64,000 bases of DNA, taken from assembly GCA_018780645.1 (NCBI GenBank), contig JADMJJ010000036.1, positions 1 to 64,000 of the forward strand, in the 5' to 3' direction. Below the pieces are notes generated by a model. It worked only from the letters and a program-made list of their open reading frames with translations, had not been told where the DNA came from and did not search any database. Every line of letters starts with the position of its first letter. Positions within the stretch are counted from its first letter, which is position 1. Shown in pieces: positions 47,282-56,999 of the stretch. Origin of the DNA: Burkholderiaceae bacterium. GTDB taxonomy: Bacteria; Pseudomonadota; Gammaproteobacteria; Burkholderiales; Burkholderiaceae_C. A program made the position numbers and the translations under genes.

Positions 47282-48116
47282 ACAGCCACAGCAGCGCCGG
47301 GCCGAACTCGGTCCGCCAGGCGGCCTCGTTGTGCTCGGCCGAGGCCTGGGCGCTGAAGCGTATTTGTTCGACGGGCAGGGCCCGGCCGGATAGGGCGGCG
47401 ACGACCTGCCGCACATCGGTATTCATCTCCCCGCCTTCGCGGCCCCCCATGTACAGATAGAGTCGCGTGTCCATCGGCAGGGGCCGCTGTGCAGCCTCGC
47501 GCAGCGCCGGCGCAGCCCAGTAGGACGGCGAGAAGATGCCGGCCTTGCTGAACACCTGTGGATACTGCTGGATCGCATAGTGCGAGATCAGCCCGCCCAT
47601 CGAGCTGCCCATCATCGCCGTATGCTCGCGCCCGGGCCGGGTGCGGTACTGCCGGTCGATATGGGGCTTTACCACCTCGACGATGAAGCGTGTGTAGGCC
47701 GCTCCCTCGCCCTTGCCGAATTTCGGATGGTCCCAGGGGTTGAGCTCGGTCATGCGCTTGTCGCCGCCGTTGTCGATGCCGACGACGATCAGCTTCAGGC
47801 CATGGCTGCGGGCCAGCTCGTCCAGGGTCTCGTCCACGCCCCACTCACCGACGAAAGAGGTGAAGTCGTCGAACAGATTCTGAGCGTCGTGCATATAGAG
47901 CACCGGGTAGCGCTCGCTGCTCTGGGCATAGCCGGGCGGCAGATAGATGCGCAACTGGCGCTGGCGGTCCAGGCCGGGCATGGCCAGGGCAGCGGGCAGC
48001 ACCTCGACGCCGGGCAGGGCCGTGTGCGTCTTGACCCGGGGAGGGGCGGCGCAACCCACCAAGTTGAGCAGCAGGGCCGCACCCGCGGCCAGCCCCAGTG
48101 TTCTTCTTCTGATCAT
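47271..48116 (-). CDS. Lipoprotein esterase, alpha/beta hydrolase (esterase D/IroE type)
   Basis: A 281-residue exported serine hydrolase. Lipobox NLVGC in the signal sequence; YPVLYMHDAQNLFDDFTSF is the oxyanion region of the enterochelin esterase-like family; nucleophile in GSSMGGLISHYA; Asp/His expected in SAQASAEHNEAAW. The stop and the TetR stop/start: TetR lies directly upstream with an ATGA overlap, so both form one operon. A role in siderophore or ester hydrolysis is inferred from the family only. Confidence 0.85.
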   Translation of the reverse strand: MIRRRTLGLAAGAALLLNLVGCAAPPRVKTHTALPGVEVLPAALAMPGLDRQRQLRIYLPPGYAQSSERYPVLYMHDAQNLFDDFTSFVGEWGVDETLDELARSHGLKLIVVGIDNGGDKRMTELNPWDHPKFGKGEGAAYTRFIVEVVKPHIDRQYRTRPGREHTAMMGSSMGGLISHYAIQQYPQVFSKAGIFSPSYWAAPALREAAQRPLPMDTRLYLYMGGREGGEMNTDVRQVVAALSGRALPVEQIRFSAQASAEHNEAAWRTEFGPALLWLFKP

Positions 48117-48781
48117 GTCTTGCTCCCTTGTGTCGCGGGGCTGGCATAGAAGCCGAGAAACATGTCCACGCTGTCGTTCAACAGCCGGGCCTGCTCGGTC
48201 GCCGTCAACGCCGGCTGGCCCATCGCGAGTTGGGGCCAGAAGGCCGAGCCCTTGAGCAGTGCCTGCAACTGGTGGGCGGCAAACAGCGCATCAGACGGGC
48301 GCAGGCGGCCGTCCTGCTGGGCCGCGCGTATCCAGGCGGCCAGGCCGGCGTCACCGTCTTCTTTCTCGCCCAGCCGCTCCACCATCGCCTGGGCCCGTTC
48401 GGGCGCATGCATCATCTCGGCCACGGCCACCCGCACCAGGTTCATGAAGCTCGCGTCGGTGATCAGGCGCAGCTTGCCTGACATCAGCGCCAGCAGCTGT
48501 TCGCGCAGGGGCCGGACAGGGTCGTAGACCACCACGTCCAGGCCTTTGGCGCGCTGCCACAGCTGCATCAGGATCTCGGCGAACAGCTCGTCCTTGCTGG
48601 GGAAGTGGTTGTAGACGGTGCGCTTGGAGACCTCGGCCGCGGCGGCGATGCGGTCCATGCTGGTGCCGGCGAAGCCATGTTCGCGGAACTCGGCGATCGC
48701 GGCCGCAACAATGGACTCGCGCTTTCTGTCGGTCAGGCGGCTGGGCGGCGCGGTGGGCATGGCTGCGGTCTTGGAGGGCAT
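48113..48781 (-). CDS. TetR-family transcriptional regulator
   Basis: A 222-residue repressor. HTH: SIVAAAIAEFREHGFAGTSM, DRIAAAAEVSKRTVYNHFPS and KDELFAEI at residues 20-75, followed by a ligand-binding C-terminal domain. It precedes the esterase gene (4-bp overlap) and faces an MBL hydrolase gene across 97 bp with a spaced palindrome at 48830-48845. Autoregulation and control of the divergent MBL gene are likely. Confidence 0.93.
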   Translation of the reverse strand: MPSKTAAMPTAPPSRLTDRKRESIVAAAIAEFREHGFAGTSMDRIAAAAEVSKRTVYNHFPSKDELFAEILMQLWQRAKGLDVVVYDPVRPLREQLLALMSGKLRLITDASFMNLVRVAVAEMMHAPERAQAMVERLGEKEDGDAGLAAWIRAAQQDGRLRPSDALFAAHQLQALLKGSAFWPQLAMGQPALTATEQARLLNDSVDMFLGFYASPATQGSKT

Positions 48782-48829
48782 CGAACCTGAATTTTACACC
48801 GGTGGGTTTACTTTTTCCAGAGACGACAC

Positions 48830-48845
48830 TACACTGTGCAGTGTA
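48830..48845. promoter_or_regulatory. TetR operator candidate
   Basis: TACACTG (48830-48836) and CAGTGTA (48839-48845) are perfect inverted arms around TG in the divergent promoter region of the TetR and MBL genes. A second candidate, TTTACACCGGTGGGTTTA, lies at 48793-48810 with a central ACCGGT palindrome. Confidence 0.6.
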
Positions 48846-48878
48846 CTTTGTCGTTCAACCTGACCCGGGCGGATCACC

Positions 48879-50003
48879 ATGGCACGCAGCCTGAGCTACG
48901 CCCTCACCCTTGGAGCCCTGTTCGCCATGGCCTTCGCTCTCTTCAATGCCTGCCGCGCCGAGCCGGCGCAGTTTCCGCAATCGCCGCAATTCATCGGCGG
49001 CAAGTTCCGCAACGAGGCGCCGGCCCAGCGCCTCGGCTGGGAGAAGACCCTGCAGGTGATGTGGCGCTTCCTGCTCGACAAGCCTGCCGACGCGACGCCC
49101 AGCCGGCCGATTCCGGTGCTGAAGCTGACCCACACCGACCTGCTGGCCGCCCCCGACGGCAGCCTGTTCCGCCTCGGCCACTCGACCATGCTGCTGAAGC
49201 TGCAGGGCGAGTTCTGGCTCACCGATCCGGTGTTCTCGGAGCGTGCCTCGCCATTCCAGTGGCTGGGCCCCAAGCGCTTCCATGCGCCGCCCATCGCCAT
49301 CGACGAACTGCCCACGATCAAGGGCGTGATCCTGTCGCACGATCATTACGACCACCTGGACCATGCCGCCATCCTGGCCCTGACGCCGAAGGTCGCGCAC
49401 TTCCTGACGCCGCTGGGCGTGGGTGACCGGCTGATCGAATGGGGTGTGCCCGCGGCCAAGGTGCAGCAGTTCGATTGGTGGCAGGGCGTGACGATCGCCG
49501 GGGTGCGCTTCGTTGCCACACCGGCCCAGCACTTCTCGGGCCGCGGCCTGAATGACGGCAACACCACGCTGTGGGCCTCCTGGGTCATCATCAGCGACGA
49601 GTTGCGCGTGTTCTTCAGCGGGGACACCGGCTACTTCGATGGCTTCAAGGCCATAGGCGAGCGTTTCGGCCCCTTCGACCTGACCCTGATCGAGACCGGT
49701 GCCTACAACAAGGACTGGCCCGATGTGCACATGCAGCCTGAGCAAAGCCTGCAGGCCCATCTGGACGTCAAGGGCCGCTGGCTGCTGCCGGTGCACAACG
49801 GCACCTTCGATCTGGCCCTGCACCCCTGGCAGGAACCCTTCGAGCGCATCACGGTATTGGCCGCCGCCCAGGGCGTGGCGCTGAGCGCGCCCAAGATGGG
49901 CGAGCGCATCTGCATCAAGGCGCCGCCTGCCTCGACCGGCTGGTGGCGCGAACCCTTTGCCTTGCAGGTGCCCGCAGCCGCTCAGCCGGCCAGCGGCTCG
50001 TAG
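48879..50003 (+). CDS. MBL-fold hydrolase (NAPE-PLD/UlaG-like), membrane-anchored
   Basis: A 374-residue metallo-beta-lactamase-fold protein with an N-terminal hydrophobic segment (residues 5-24). Metal motif LSHDHYDHLDH (HxHxDH), then FSGDTGYFDG with the bridging Asp, and VHNGTFDLALHPWQEP. Insert sequence LRLGHSTMLLKLQGEFWLTDP is typical of the L-ascorbate-6-P lactonase/NAPE-PLD group. The residues 60-80 (RPIPVLKLTHTDLLA) fit. Regulated by divergent TetR, most likely. Its last codons overlap the debris of an OmpA-like gene on the other strand by 22 bp. Confidence 0.9.
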   Translation: MARSLSYALTLGALFAMAFALFNACRAEPAQFPQSPQFIGGKFRNEAPAQRLGWEKTLQVMWRFLLDKPADATPSRPIPVLKLTHTDLLAAPDGSLFRLGHSTMLLKLQGEFWLTDPVFSERASPFQWLGPKRFHAPPIAIDELPTIKGVILSHDHYDHLDHAAILALTPKVAHFLTPLGVGDRLIEWGVPAAKVQQFDWWQGVTIAGVRFVATPAQHFSGRGLNDGNTTLWASWVIISDELRVFFSGDTGYFDGFKAIGERFGPFDLTLIETGAYNKDWPDVHMQPEQSLQAHLDVKGRWLLPVHNGTFDLALHPWQEPFERITVLAAAQGVALSAPKMGERICIKAPPASTGWWREPFALQVPAAAQPASGS

Positions 50004-50210
50004 ACCACCACCTCGGCCTGGGCATAGGCCTGGTTCAGCAGCAGGGGGGTTTTGCGCGCCCTCGAGCGGCTGCAGCTGCAGGGCGCTGCCGCGGCCCTCG
50101 GCGTCGGGCAGCAGTATCACGCGTTCGGGCAACTGGGCACAGGCGGCCAGCAGCGATGCCAGCAGCGATGCCAGCAACATGGCCAACACAAGCGCGGCCG
50201 CGCGTTTCAT
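49982..50210 (-). pseudogene. Truncated, frameshifted OmpA-like lipoprotein gene
   Basis: The frame from ATG 50210 gives a lipoprotein start with lipobox LAAC (MKRAAALVLAMLLASLLASL) and QLPERVILLPDAEGRG. About 120 bp further the same protein continues only in another frame (ARKTPLLLNQAYAQAEVVVY then EPLAG and stop at 49982). That start resembles OmpA-family lipoproteins that normally lie between FecR and CHASE2-cyclase genes. The OmpA peptidoglycan-binding domain is missing. Confidence 0.75.
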
Positions 50211-50478
50211 TCCCTGCCCTCGGGCACATCGACAACGAACTCGGTGCCGCCCACGCCCAGCACCACGCTGGGGGTCTTGAAGTTGACCTTCTCGGGCGTC
50301 TTCTTGGCGATCAGACCGGTCACCACATGCAGGCTCATGCCGGGCAGAACGGTCTGGGTCTGTCCGGCGCGGTCGAGTCAGACGCTGCCGCTGACGCGCT
50401 TGACCCGGCCGATCGGCTCGGCCGCCTGATCACCCAGGCTGGTCAGCAGGGCGATCACGGCGCAGGAAAGACTTTCAT
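50207..50478 (-). pseudogene. Decayed FecR-domain protein gene
   Basis: Translation in the frame ending at 50207 reads AEPIGRVKRVSGSV, a stop (TGA), LDRAGQTQTVLPGMSLHVVT, GLIAKKTPEKVNFKTPSVVL, GVGGTEFVVDVPEGRE, stop. This is the beginning and end of a FecR-type exported domain; about 60 middle residues are missing, and the ATG at 50478 is out of frame. The stop overlaps the OmpA-like ATG by 4 bp, preserving the original gene order. Confidence 0.75.
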
Positions 50479-50553
50479 CGGCGAGTCTTAGACGCAGCAA
50501 AATCCGCAGTCTGAACCCGTGAAGCTGCACTACAAGACAAGACATGACCCCGA

Positions 50554-51189
50554 TCAGAAGCGGCGCGGGTCGTCACCGTCGTTCCAGGGTGGCAGCTTGT
50601 GCATCACCGACTCGAACAGCGGCGAGGCGGCCAAGCGTTGCAGCCAGTCATCCAGCCTGGGCAGGCCGGCCTCGGCCCACCAGGCCCTGTCAACCTGGGC
50701 GAATTGGCGCACGAAGGGGAACAGGGCCATATCGGCCAGCGAGGGCGAGGGCCCCAGAAGCCAGGGCCCGGTGGCGAGCAGTACCTCCAGCGGCTCGAGC
50801 TGCAGCGTCAGCGCCTGTGCACGATGCTGCTTTCGTGTCGCCTGCGGATGGCGTTCCGGGTATTTGTAGCCGTCCAGCGCGGCCTTGAACGGCCCGTCGT
50901 TGATGGCGATCAACTGCTGCACCCGGACCGGGTCGCCCTGGCTCAACCAGCCCTCGGGGTCGCATTCGGTCAGCGCCCAGACCATGATGTCCAGGCTCTG
51001 TTCGATGATCAGGCCGTCCGGCAGCACCAGCACCGGCACGGTGGCCTTGGGCGAAGCGGCCAGCAGGGCCGGAGGCTTGTTCTTCAGCACCACCTCGCGT
51101 ATCTCTAGCGCGATGCCGGCCACACGCAGGGCCAGGCGGGCGCGCATGGCGTAGGGGCAGCGGCGGAACGAGTAGAGGACGGGCAACAT
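50554..51189 (-). CDS. Glutathione S-transferase-like protein
   Basis: A 211-residue GST/thioredoxin-fold protein. MLPVLYSFRRCPYAMRARLA has a CPYA motif like glutaredoxin-type GSTs (GrxB/omega), then KATVPVLVLPDGLIIEQSLD with cis-Pro and the ESLDI-like glutathione site, and PSPSLADMALFPFVRQF. The ATG at 51189 is preferred over that at 51207. It follows the GGDEF/EAL gene on the same strand by 42 bp. Confidence 0.88.
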   Translation of the reverse strand: MLPVLYSFRRCPYAMRARLALRVAGIALEIREVVLKNKPPALLAASPKATVPVLVLPDGLIIEQSLDIMVWALTECDPEGWLSQGDPVRVQQLIAINDGPFKAALDGYKYPERHPQATRKQHRAQALTLQLEPLEVLLATGPWLLGPSPSLADMALFPFVRQFAQVDRAWWAEAGLPRLDDWLQRLAASPLFESVMHKLPPWNDGDDPRRF

Positions 51190-51231
51190 GGCGGCCGAGT
51201 GTGCCACTGGTGCAGCCCGGGTTCGGCGAAC

Positions 51232-53655
51232 TCAGCCGGGATTCAGCGGCACAAGATTGGTCGGGGTGGGCAAGCGGCCCAGCCGCATCAGTTCCCGCCA
51301 ATGCCCGGGCAGCTCCGGCCGGCCAAACAGATAGCCCTGCAGACCGTGCACGCCCAGCGCCTGCAGGAAGCCCAGCTGCTGACCCGTCTCGACGCCCTCG
51401 GCCACCACACGAAGCTTCAGGCTGTGCGCCAGCGACACGACCGAGCGCACGACGCGTTCGCGCCGCAGGTCGCCGGGCAGCTGGCGCAGGAACGAGCGGT
51501 CGATCTTCAGCAAATCGATAGGCAGGTCCACCAGCTTGGCCAGCGAGGAATAGCCGGTGCCGAAGTCGTCAATGGCGATCGTGAAGCCGGCCTGGTGCAG
51601 ACGCTGCAATTGCTGCAGAGCCTGCGCGGGCTGGCGGGTCAGTGCCGATTCGGTGACTTCCAGCTCCAGCTGCGAGGCCGTCACGCCGTGGCGTACCAGC
51701 GCACCGGTCAGCATGTCGAACAAGTCGCCGCGCTCCAGATCGTGTGCCGACAGGTTGACGGCCACATGGTACGGTGCGGCCGCGCTGGCCTCGGCCTGCC
51801 AGCGGCCCAGCTGGGCGCTGGCGGCCTCGACGACCCAGTCGGTGATGCCGCCGACCAGGCCGCAAGCCTCGGCCACCGGAATGAACTCCACCGGCGAGAC
51901 CGGGCCCAGCGCAGGGCTGGTCCAGCGGACCAGGGCCTCGAAGCCCAGCAGGCTGCCGTCCGGGCGCAGCTTGGGCTGGTAGAGCAGGTGCAGTTGGCCC
52001 TGGCTGAGAGCCTGAGGCAGTTCGGCCTCGATCGCCATGCCGCGCTCCACGGCGCGGGCGGTGGTGGCATCGAACACGCCGAAGCCGTTGAACTCCTGGC
52101 GCCAGCGCGGGTCCTGGCCCATGTCCAGCGCGAGTTCGCAGCAGCGCAGCAGCTCGGCGCCGTCGATCTCCCCGGGCTGCCGGACCAGCAGTTCACGCAC
52201 CGCGACCAGGCCGAACACCAGGTCCAGCGCGACCGGCTGCGCCGCGGCCATTGCCTGAGTCGGAAGTGACGCGCAGAGGCGTCGCATCTGCACCAGCATC
52301 TCGTCCCCGTCCTCGCAGGCCCGCACCTGCAGCGCGATCACCGAACCCCGCACCCGCGCTACCTCGGTGCCGGCGGGCAGGCCGGCCATCAGATCGCGCA
52401 CAAAGGCCTGCAGCAATTCATCGCAGGCACTGACCCCGTAGCGGGCGTTGAGCTGGCGAAGGTTGCTGATGCGCAGGGTCAGCAGCGCGACGGCCGATCC
52501 GGCGACGCCTTGCACGCATAGAGCGTCGAGCTGCTGGATGCAGCGGCCGCGGTTGGGCAGCCCTGTCAGCGGGTCGTGCCAGGTGGCGTGGGCCTCGCGC
52601 AGCACCGACTCGGCCAGATGGGCCTGCATCCGGCGCAGCTCGGTCACGTCGTCGAAACCATAGGCCCGCAAGCGCCGGCCTATGCTGTGCGCCGAGCGCA
52701 ACTCGACCTCGCGCGGGTCAGCTCCCACCTGCAGGCACCAGCGCAGGCCCGCCTCGGGCCGCCAGGCTCGGGGTTCGCCATCGGGTGCTGTCAGCAGTTC
52801 GGCCAGCGGCAGGCCGTGCAGGGCCGTCTCGTCATCCAGCCCGCACAGCTTCAGAAACGGTATGTTGGCGCGCAGCACCTCGTTGGCCGGCCCGCACACC
52901 AGGGTGGGCGCGCTGCCGGCCTGGAACACCTGCTCGCTGAGTTCGCGGGAGCTGCGCAGCCTGGCCTGGATCTTGCCCAGGCCGGCGATCAGGCGGAACA
53001 CCGCCAGCGGCAGGCACAGATTGAAGAACATGAACAGCGCCGCATGCACATAGAACAGCGACTGAGGCAGGCGCACGTCCTGCTGCGGCAGCTGCGGCGC
53101 CTCGTAGCCGGTCACCGCCAGCACAAAGAACAGCGAGTTGAGCACCATCAGGCCCAGCGCCAGGCGCCAGTTGATCAGCAGGCCGGCGACCAGCGGCGTG
53201 GTGTAGCTCAGCACATAGCCCAGACGTGACAGCTCGGGCTGTTGGCCGGTCGAGATGGTGATGGCCAGCGCCGCCGCGTACACGGCGCCCAGCAGCAGAA
53301 TGGCGCCTGCATGGCTGTCGCGCCGGGCCAGACGGATGGACGCCCCAAGCAGGCTCAGAACCACCAGCACGATCACCACCGCCCAGGGCTTGCCGCGAAT
53401 CAAGGCCATCACCGCGCTGTGCAGGCCCACCACGCCGGCCAGCACCACGCTGGCCAGCAGCATCACCCGCAGCGCGCTGAGCTGGATGTCGGCCGTGGAG
53501 GTGCCTTCGCTGCCCAGCCGGTCGCGCGGCCGATCCCACGAGCGGCTGGCGCGCCAGGGTGCACGCAAGGCGCCGCCCGATGGCCAGCCACCACTCGGCT
53601 CGGCCAGTACCCAGACGCGCAAACGGTGCAGCAATGAAGTCAGCAGATCGGTCAT
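51232..53655 (-). CDS. c-di-GMP phosphodiesterase: membrane, degenerate GGDEF and intact EAL
   Basis: An 807-residue membrane protein. About six hydrophobic helices at residues 70-230, a PAS-like segment, a GGDEF-like domain beginning HDPLTGLPNRGRCIQQL whose active site has decayed (RVRGSVIAL in place of GGDEF), and a C-terminal EAL domain with FEALVRW, NLSAHD, EVTESAL, IDDFGTGYSSL, DLLKIDRSFL and VAEGVET, all intact. It should hydrolyse c-di-GMP, with the GGDEF part probably regulatory. ATG 53655 starts the protein; an in-frame start at 53679 is possible. Confidence 0.92.
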   Translation of the reverse strand: MTDLLTSLLHRLRVWVLAEPSGGWPSGGALRAPWRASRSWDRPRDRLGSEGTSTADIQLSALRVMLLASVVLAGVVGLHSAVMALIRGKPWAVVIVLVVLSLLGASIRLARRDSHAGAILLLGAVYAAALAITISTGQQPELSRLGYVLSYTTPLVAGLLINWRLALGLMVLNSLFFVLAVTGYEAPQLPQQDVRLPQSLFYVHAALFMFFNLCLPLAVFRLIAGLGKIQARLRSSRELSEQVFQAGSAPTLVCGPANEVLRANIPFLKLCGLDDETALHGLPLAELLTAPDGEPRAWRPEAGLRWCLQVGADPREVELRSAHSIGRRLRAYGFDDVTELRRMQAHLAESVLREAHATWHDPLTGLPNRGRCIQQLDALCVQGVAGSAVALLTLRISNLRQLNARYGVSACDELLQAFVRDLMAGLPAGTEVARVRGSVIALQVRACEDGDEMLVQMRRLCASLPTQAMAAAQPVALDLVFGLVAVRELLVRQPGEIDGAELLRCCELALDMGQDPRWRQEFNGFGVFDATTARAVERGMAIEAELPQALSQGQLHLLYQPKLRPDGSLLGFEALVRWTSPALGPVSPVEFIPVAEACGLVGGITDWVVEAASAQLGRWQAEASAAAPYHVAVNLSAHDLERGDLFDMLTGALVRHGVTASQLELEVTESALTRQPAQALQQLQRLHQAGFTIAIDDFGTGYSSLAKLVDLPIDLLKIDRSFLRQLPGDLRRERVVRSVVSLAHSLKLRVVAEGVETGQQLGFLQALGVHGLQGYLFGRPELPGHWRELMRLGRLPTPTNLVPLNPG

Positions 53656-53858
53656 GACGGGACGAAGGCGCCACACCACCGGTCTTGCGACCCGCGGCGC
53701 CCTCGGCCCTCGAGATGGTTGTTATTGGTGTTGTCGATGACAACGGTGTCAGTCGCTGAATCTAGCCGCTCACACGCGTCGTCAGGCGCGGAAAAGTCCG
53801 CTCTATTGCCAATATATCAACGCAATACCGATCTCAGAACCCCTGGAGTGAGGGTCAG

Positions 53859-53891
53859 TGGGGTCGGAGCCGCTATGCGGGTCCAACCCCA
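53859..53891 (-). terminator. Hairpin after fusA, possible relative of the dispersed repeat
   Basis: TGGGGTCGGA (53859-53868) pairs with TCCAACCCCA (53882-53891), with inner GCCG/CGGG. On the minus strand it begins about 6 bases after the fusA stop. The flank CCCCACTGACC recalls the CCCCAACTGACTGG tail of the repeats at 11.1 and 30.1 kb. No U-run. Confidence 0.5.
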
Positions 53892-53896
53892 AGACT

Positions 53897-55999
53897 TTAT
53901 TTTCCCCTTGCCGTGATGATCGCGTCCGCCACGTTCTTCGGCGCCTCGCTGTAGTGCTTGAACTCCATCGTGTACGTGGCGCGACCTTGCGACATCGAAC
54001 GCAGGGTGGTCGAGTAGCCGAACATTTCGCTCAGCGGGACTTCGGCCTTGATGGCCTTGCCGCCGCCGACCATATCGTCCATGCCCTGCACCATGCCGCG
54101 ACGGCTGGACAGATCGCCCATCACGTTGCCGGCGTAGTCCTCAGGCGTCTCGACTTCCACAGCCATCATCGGCTCCAGTATCACCGGCGAAGCCTTGCGG
54201 CAGCCGTCCTTGAAGCCCAGGCTGGCAGCCATCTTGAACGCGTTTTCGTTGGAGTCGACCTCGTGGTACGAGCCAAAGGTCAAGGTGACCTTGACGTCCA
54301 CCACCGGGAAGCCAGCCAGCACGCCGTTGGGCAGCGAGTCTTCCACGCCCTTCTTGACGGCGGGAATGAATTCGCGAGGCACCACACCGCCCTTGATCGC
54401 ATCGACGAACTCGAAGCCCTTGCCCGGCTCCTGCGGCTCGACGGTCAGCACGACATGGCCGTACTGGCCCTTGCCGCCCGACTGGCGCACGAACTTGCCT
54501 TCGACGTCGGTGACCGGCTTGCGGATGGTTTCGCGATAGGCCACCTGCGGCTTGCCGACATTGGCCTCGACGCTGAACTCGCGCTTCATGCGGTCGACGA
54601 TGATTTCCAGGTGCAGCTCGCCCATGCCAGAAATGATGGTCTGACCCGACTCTTCATCGGTGCGCACGCGGAAGGACGGGTCCTCCTGCGCCAGGCGGCC
54701 CAGGGCAATGCCCATCTTCTCCTGGTCGGCCTTGGTCTTGGGCTCGACGGCCTGCGAGATCACCGGCTCGGGGAAGATCATCTTCTCGAGGGTGATGATG
54801 GATTCCGGGTCGCAAAGCGTCTCGCCGGTGGTCACATCCTTCAGGCCCACGCAGGCGGCAATATCGCCGGCCAGGATCTCCTTGATCTCCTCGCGCTGGT
54901 TGGCATGCATCTGCAGGATGCGGCCGATGCGCTCCTTCTTGCCGCGGATCGGGTTGTAGACCGAGTCGCCCGACTTCAGGATGCCGGAATAGACGCGCAC
55001 AAAGGTCAGCTGGCCGACATAGGGGTCGGTCATCAGCTTGAAGGCCAGGGCGGCGAACTTCTCGTCGTCGGCCGGGCGGCGCGAGGTCTCCTTGTCGTCG
55101 TCATCGGTGCCGGGCACCGGCGGGATGTCGATAGGCGAGGGCATGAAGTCGATCACCGCGTCGAGCATGCGCTGCACGCCCTTGTTCTTGAAGGCCGAGC
55201 CGCACAGCATGGGCTGGATCTCGCCGGCCAAGGTGCGCGTGCGCAGCCCTAGCTTGACGTCCTCCTCGCTGAGCTCTCCGGCGTCCAGGTAGCGGTTCAT
55301 CAGCTCCTCGCTGGCCTCGGCCGCAGCCTCGACCATCTTCTCGCGCCAGCTCTTGCAAGTCTCCAGCAACTCGGCCGGAATCGCCTCGTAGCTGAACTTC
55401 ATGCCCTGCGAGGCCTCGTCCCAGAAGATGGCCTTCATCTTCAGCAGGTCGACGACGCCCTTGAAGTTCTCCTCGGCACCGATGGGCACGACGATGGGCA
55501 CCGGGTTGGCGCGCAGCCGGTCCACCATCATCTGGCGCACGCGGAAGAAGTCGGCGCCGACCCGGTCCATCTTGTTGACGAAGGCCAGGCGTGGCACCTT
55601 GTACTTGTTAGCCTGGCGCCAGACGGTCTCGCTCTGCGGCTGCACGCCGCCCACCGAGTCATAGACCATCACCGCGCCGTCGAGCACGCGCATCGAGCGC
55701 TCGACCTCGATCGTGAAGTCGACGTGGCCGGGGGTGTCGATGATGTTGATGCGGTGCTCGGGCAGGCTCAGGTCCATGCCCTTCCAGAAGCAGGTGGTCG
55801 CAGCCGAGGTGATGGTGATGCCCCGCTCCTGCTCCTGCTCCATCCAGTCCATCGTGGCCGCGCCGTCATGCACCTCGCCGATCTTGTGATTGACCCCGGT
55901 GTAGAACAGGATGCGCTCGGTCGTCGTCGTCTTGCCGGCATCGATGTGCGCCGAGATGCCGATATTGCGATAGCGTTCGATGGGGGTCTTGCGGGCCAT
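53897..55999 (-). CDS. fusA: Elongation factor G
   Basis: Ribosomal translocase GTPase of 700 residues. G1 [20 protein letters not shown]3 [10 protein letters not shown]4 NKMDR, domain IV ADPSFRV-like and C-terminal [20 protein letters not shown] region. The ATG at 55999 has GGAGTAGGACC upstream and gives the usual [19 protein letters not shown]; the frame extends to 56185 but that part is not EF-G. Unlike the usual str operon copy (rpsL-rpsG-fusA-tuf), it stands alone between a phosphodiesterase and a hydrolase gene. It may be a second copy. Confidence 0.97.
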   Translation of the reverse strand: MARKTPIERYRNIGISAHIDAGKTTTTERILFYTGVNHKIGEVHDGAATMDWMEQEQERGITITSAATTCFWKGMDLSLPEHRINIIDTPGHVDFTIEVERSMRVLDGAVMVYDSVGGVQPQSETVWRQANKYKVPRLAFVNKMDRVGADFFRVRQMMVDRLRANPVPIVVPIGAEENFKGVVDLLKMKAIFWDEASQGMKFSYEAIPAELLETCKSWREKMVEAAAEASEELMNRYLDAGELSEEDVKLGLRTRTLAGEIQPMLCGSAFKNKGVQRMLDAVIDFMPSPIDIPPVPGTDDDDKETSRRPADDEKFAALAFKLMTDPYVGQLTFVRVYSGILKSGDSVYNPIRGKKERIGRILQMHANQREEIKEILAGDIAACVGLKDVTTGETLCDPESIITLEKMIFPEPVISQAVEPKTKADQEKMGIALGRLAQEDPSFRVRTDEESGQTIISGMGELHLEIIVDRMKREFSVEANVGKPQVAYRETIRKPVTDVEGKFVRQSGGKGQYGHVVLTVEPQEPGKGFEFVDAIKGGVVPREFIPAVKKGVEDSLPNGVLAGFPVVDVKVTLTFGSYHEVDSNENAFKMAASLGFKDGCRKASPVILEPMMAVEVETPEDYAGNVMGDLSSRRGMVQGMDDMVGGGKAIKAEVPLSEMFGYSTTLRSMSQGRATYTMEFKHYSEAPKNVADAIITARGK

Positions 56000-56025
56000 G
56001 GTCCTACTCCGGTGCGGTGAGGCGG

Positions 56026-56053
56026 CCTCGGCTTCCCGGCGGGAACCCCGAGG
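56026..56053 (-). promoter_or_regulatory. Hairpin in fusA leader
   Basis: CCTCGGCTTCCC (56026-56037) pairs with GGGAACCCCGAGG (56041-56053) with a bulge and loop GGC, 27 nt upstream of the fusA ATG on the minus strand. Could be part of a leader regulatory structure or of the 3' end of the upstream gene. Confidence 0.4.
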
Positions 56054-56111
56054 TCTCCAGAACCGTGGAGTGTAGGAGCCTGCGGCGCGTTGCGCGGCTT
56101 GTGGGGCTTTG

Positions 56112-56999
56112 CTAGCCCGCAGCTCGCGCCGCCGCAGTGCGGATATTGGCAATGAAGCGCGGCCACAGCGCCGGGGGCAGGTCATGCCCCATGCCGTCGA
56201 TCAGGTCCAGCCTGGAGCCGGCGATCTTGCGCGCCAGGTCGTGGCCCGCGGCCACCGGCACCAGCGGGTCGGCCTGGCCGTGGATGATCTGCGTCGGGGC
56301 CTTGATTTGCGCCAGCAGGGCGGAGCGGTCGCCGTCTGCTGCGATGGCCATCAGCTGGCGCATCGTGCCCTGGGGCCGGTGGCTGCGGCGCACGATGCGG
56401 TCTATGCGCTGGCGCAGGACCTCGGGGTCGTTGGGGTAGGCGGGGCTGCCGATCAGCTGGTACAGCTTCACATAACTGGCGACCACGGCGGCATGGTCGT
56501 TGGCCGGCGGTCGGGCCATCAGCGCGCTGCGCACCTTCATCGACGGGCCGGGCAGGGCGCGGGCGCCACTGGTCGTCATCATCAGCGTCAGGCTCTTCAC
56601 CCGCCCGGGATGGCGAGCGGCCAGCTGCTGGGCAATCATGCCGCCCATCGAGGCGCCGCAGACATGCGCGCTGGCGATGCCCAGTGCATCGAGCAGGCCG
56701 ACGCAGTCCAGCGCCATGTCGGCCAGCGAATAGGGCGACTTCACCGCCATGTGCAGCAGGTATTTGACCGACTCCAGGCCGATATGGGGCAGGCCCTCGG
56801 CGTCGAAGGACTGGCTCAGACCGACATCGCGGTTGTCGAAGCGGATGACGCGAAAACCTGTTGCCACCAGGTCCTGCACAAAGTCCTCGTGCCAGGCCAG
56901 CAGCTGCATGCCCAGCCCCATGATCAGCAGCAGCGGTTCGCCGGTGGCAGGGCCGAATGATTCGACTTCGAGGGTGATGCCGTTGGCGCGTAGTTGCAT
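56112..56999 (-). CDS. Alpha/beta hydrolase
   Basis: A 295-residue hydrolase. [20 protein letters not shown] oxyanion, [13 protein letters not shown], nucleophile in [16 protein letters not shown], Asp in GQADPLVPV and His in GMGHDLP. This layout fits the 3-oxoadipate enol-lactonase/epoxide-hydrolase-like or esterase group. The start follows the previous gene's stop with TGA-ATG spacing of zero, so it is in an operon with the 57000-57824 gene. Confidence 0.88.
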   Translation of the reverse strand: MQLRANGITLEVESFGPATGEPLLLIMGLGMQLLAWHEDFVQDLVATGFRVIRFDNRDVGLSQSFDAEGLPHIGLESVKYLLHMAVKSPYSLADMALDCVGLLDALGIASAHVCGASMGGMIAQQLAARHPGRVKSLTLMMTTSGARALPGPSMKVRSALMARPPANDHAAVVASYVKLYQLIGSPAYPNDPEVLRQRIDRIVRRSHRPQGTMRQLMAIAADGDRSALLAQIKAPTQIIHGQADPLVPVAAGHDLARKIAGSRLDLIDGMGHDLPPALWPRFIANIRTAAARAAG

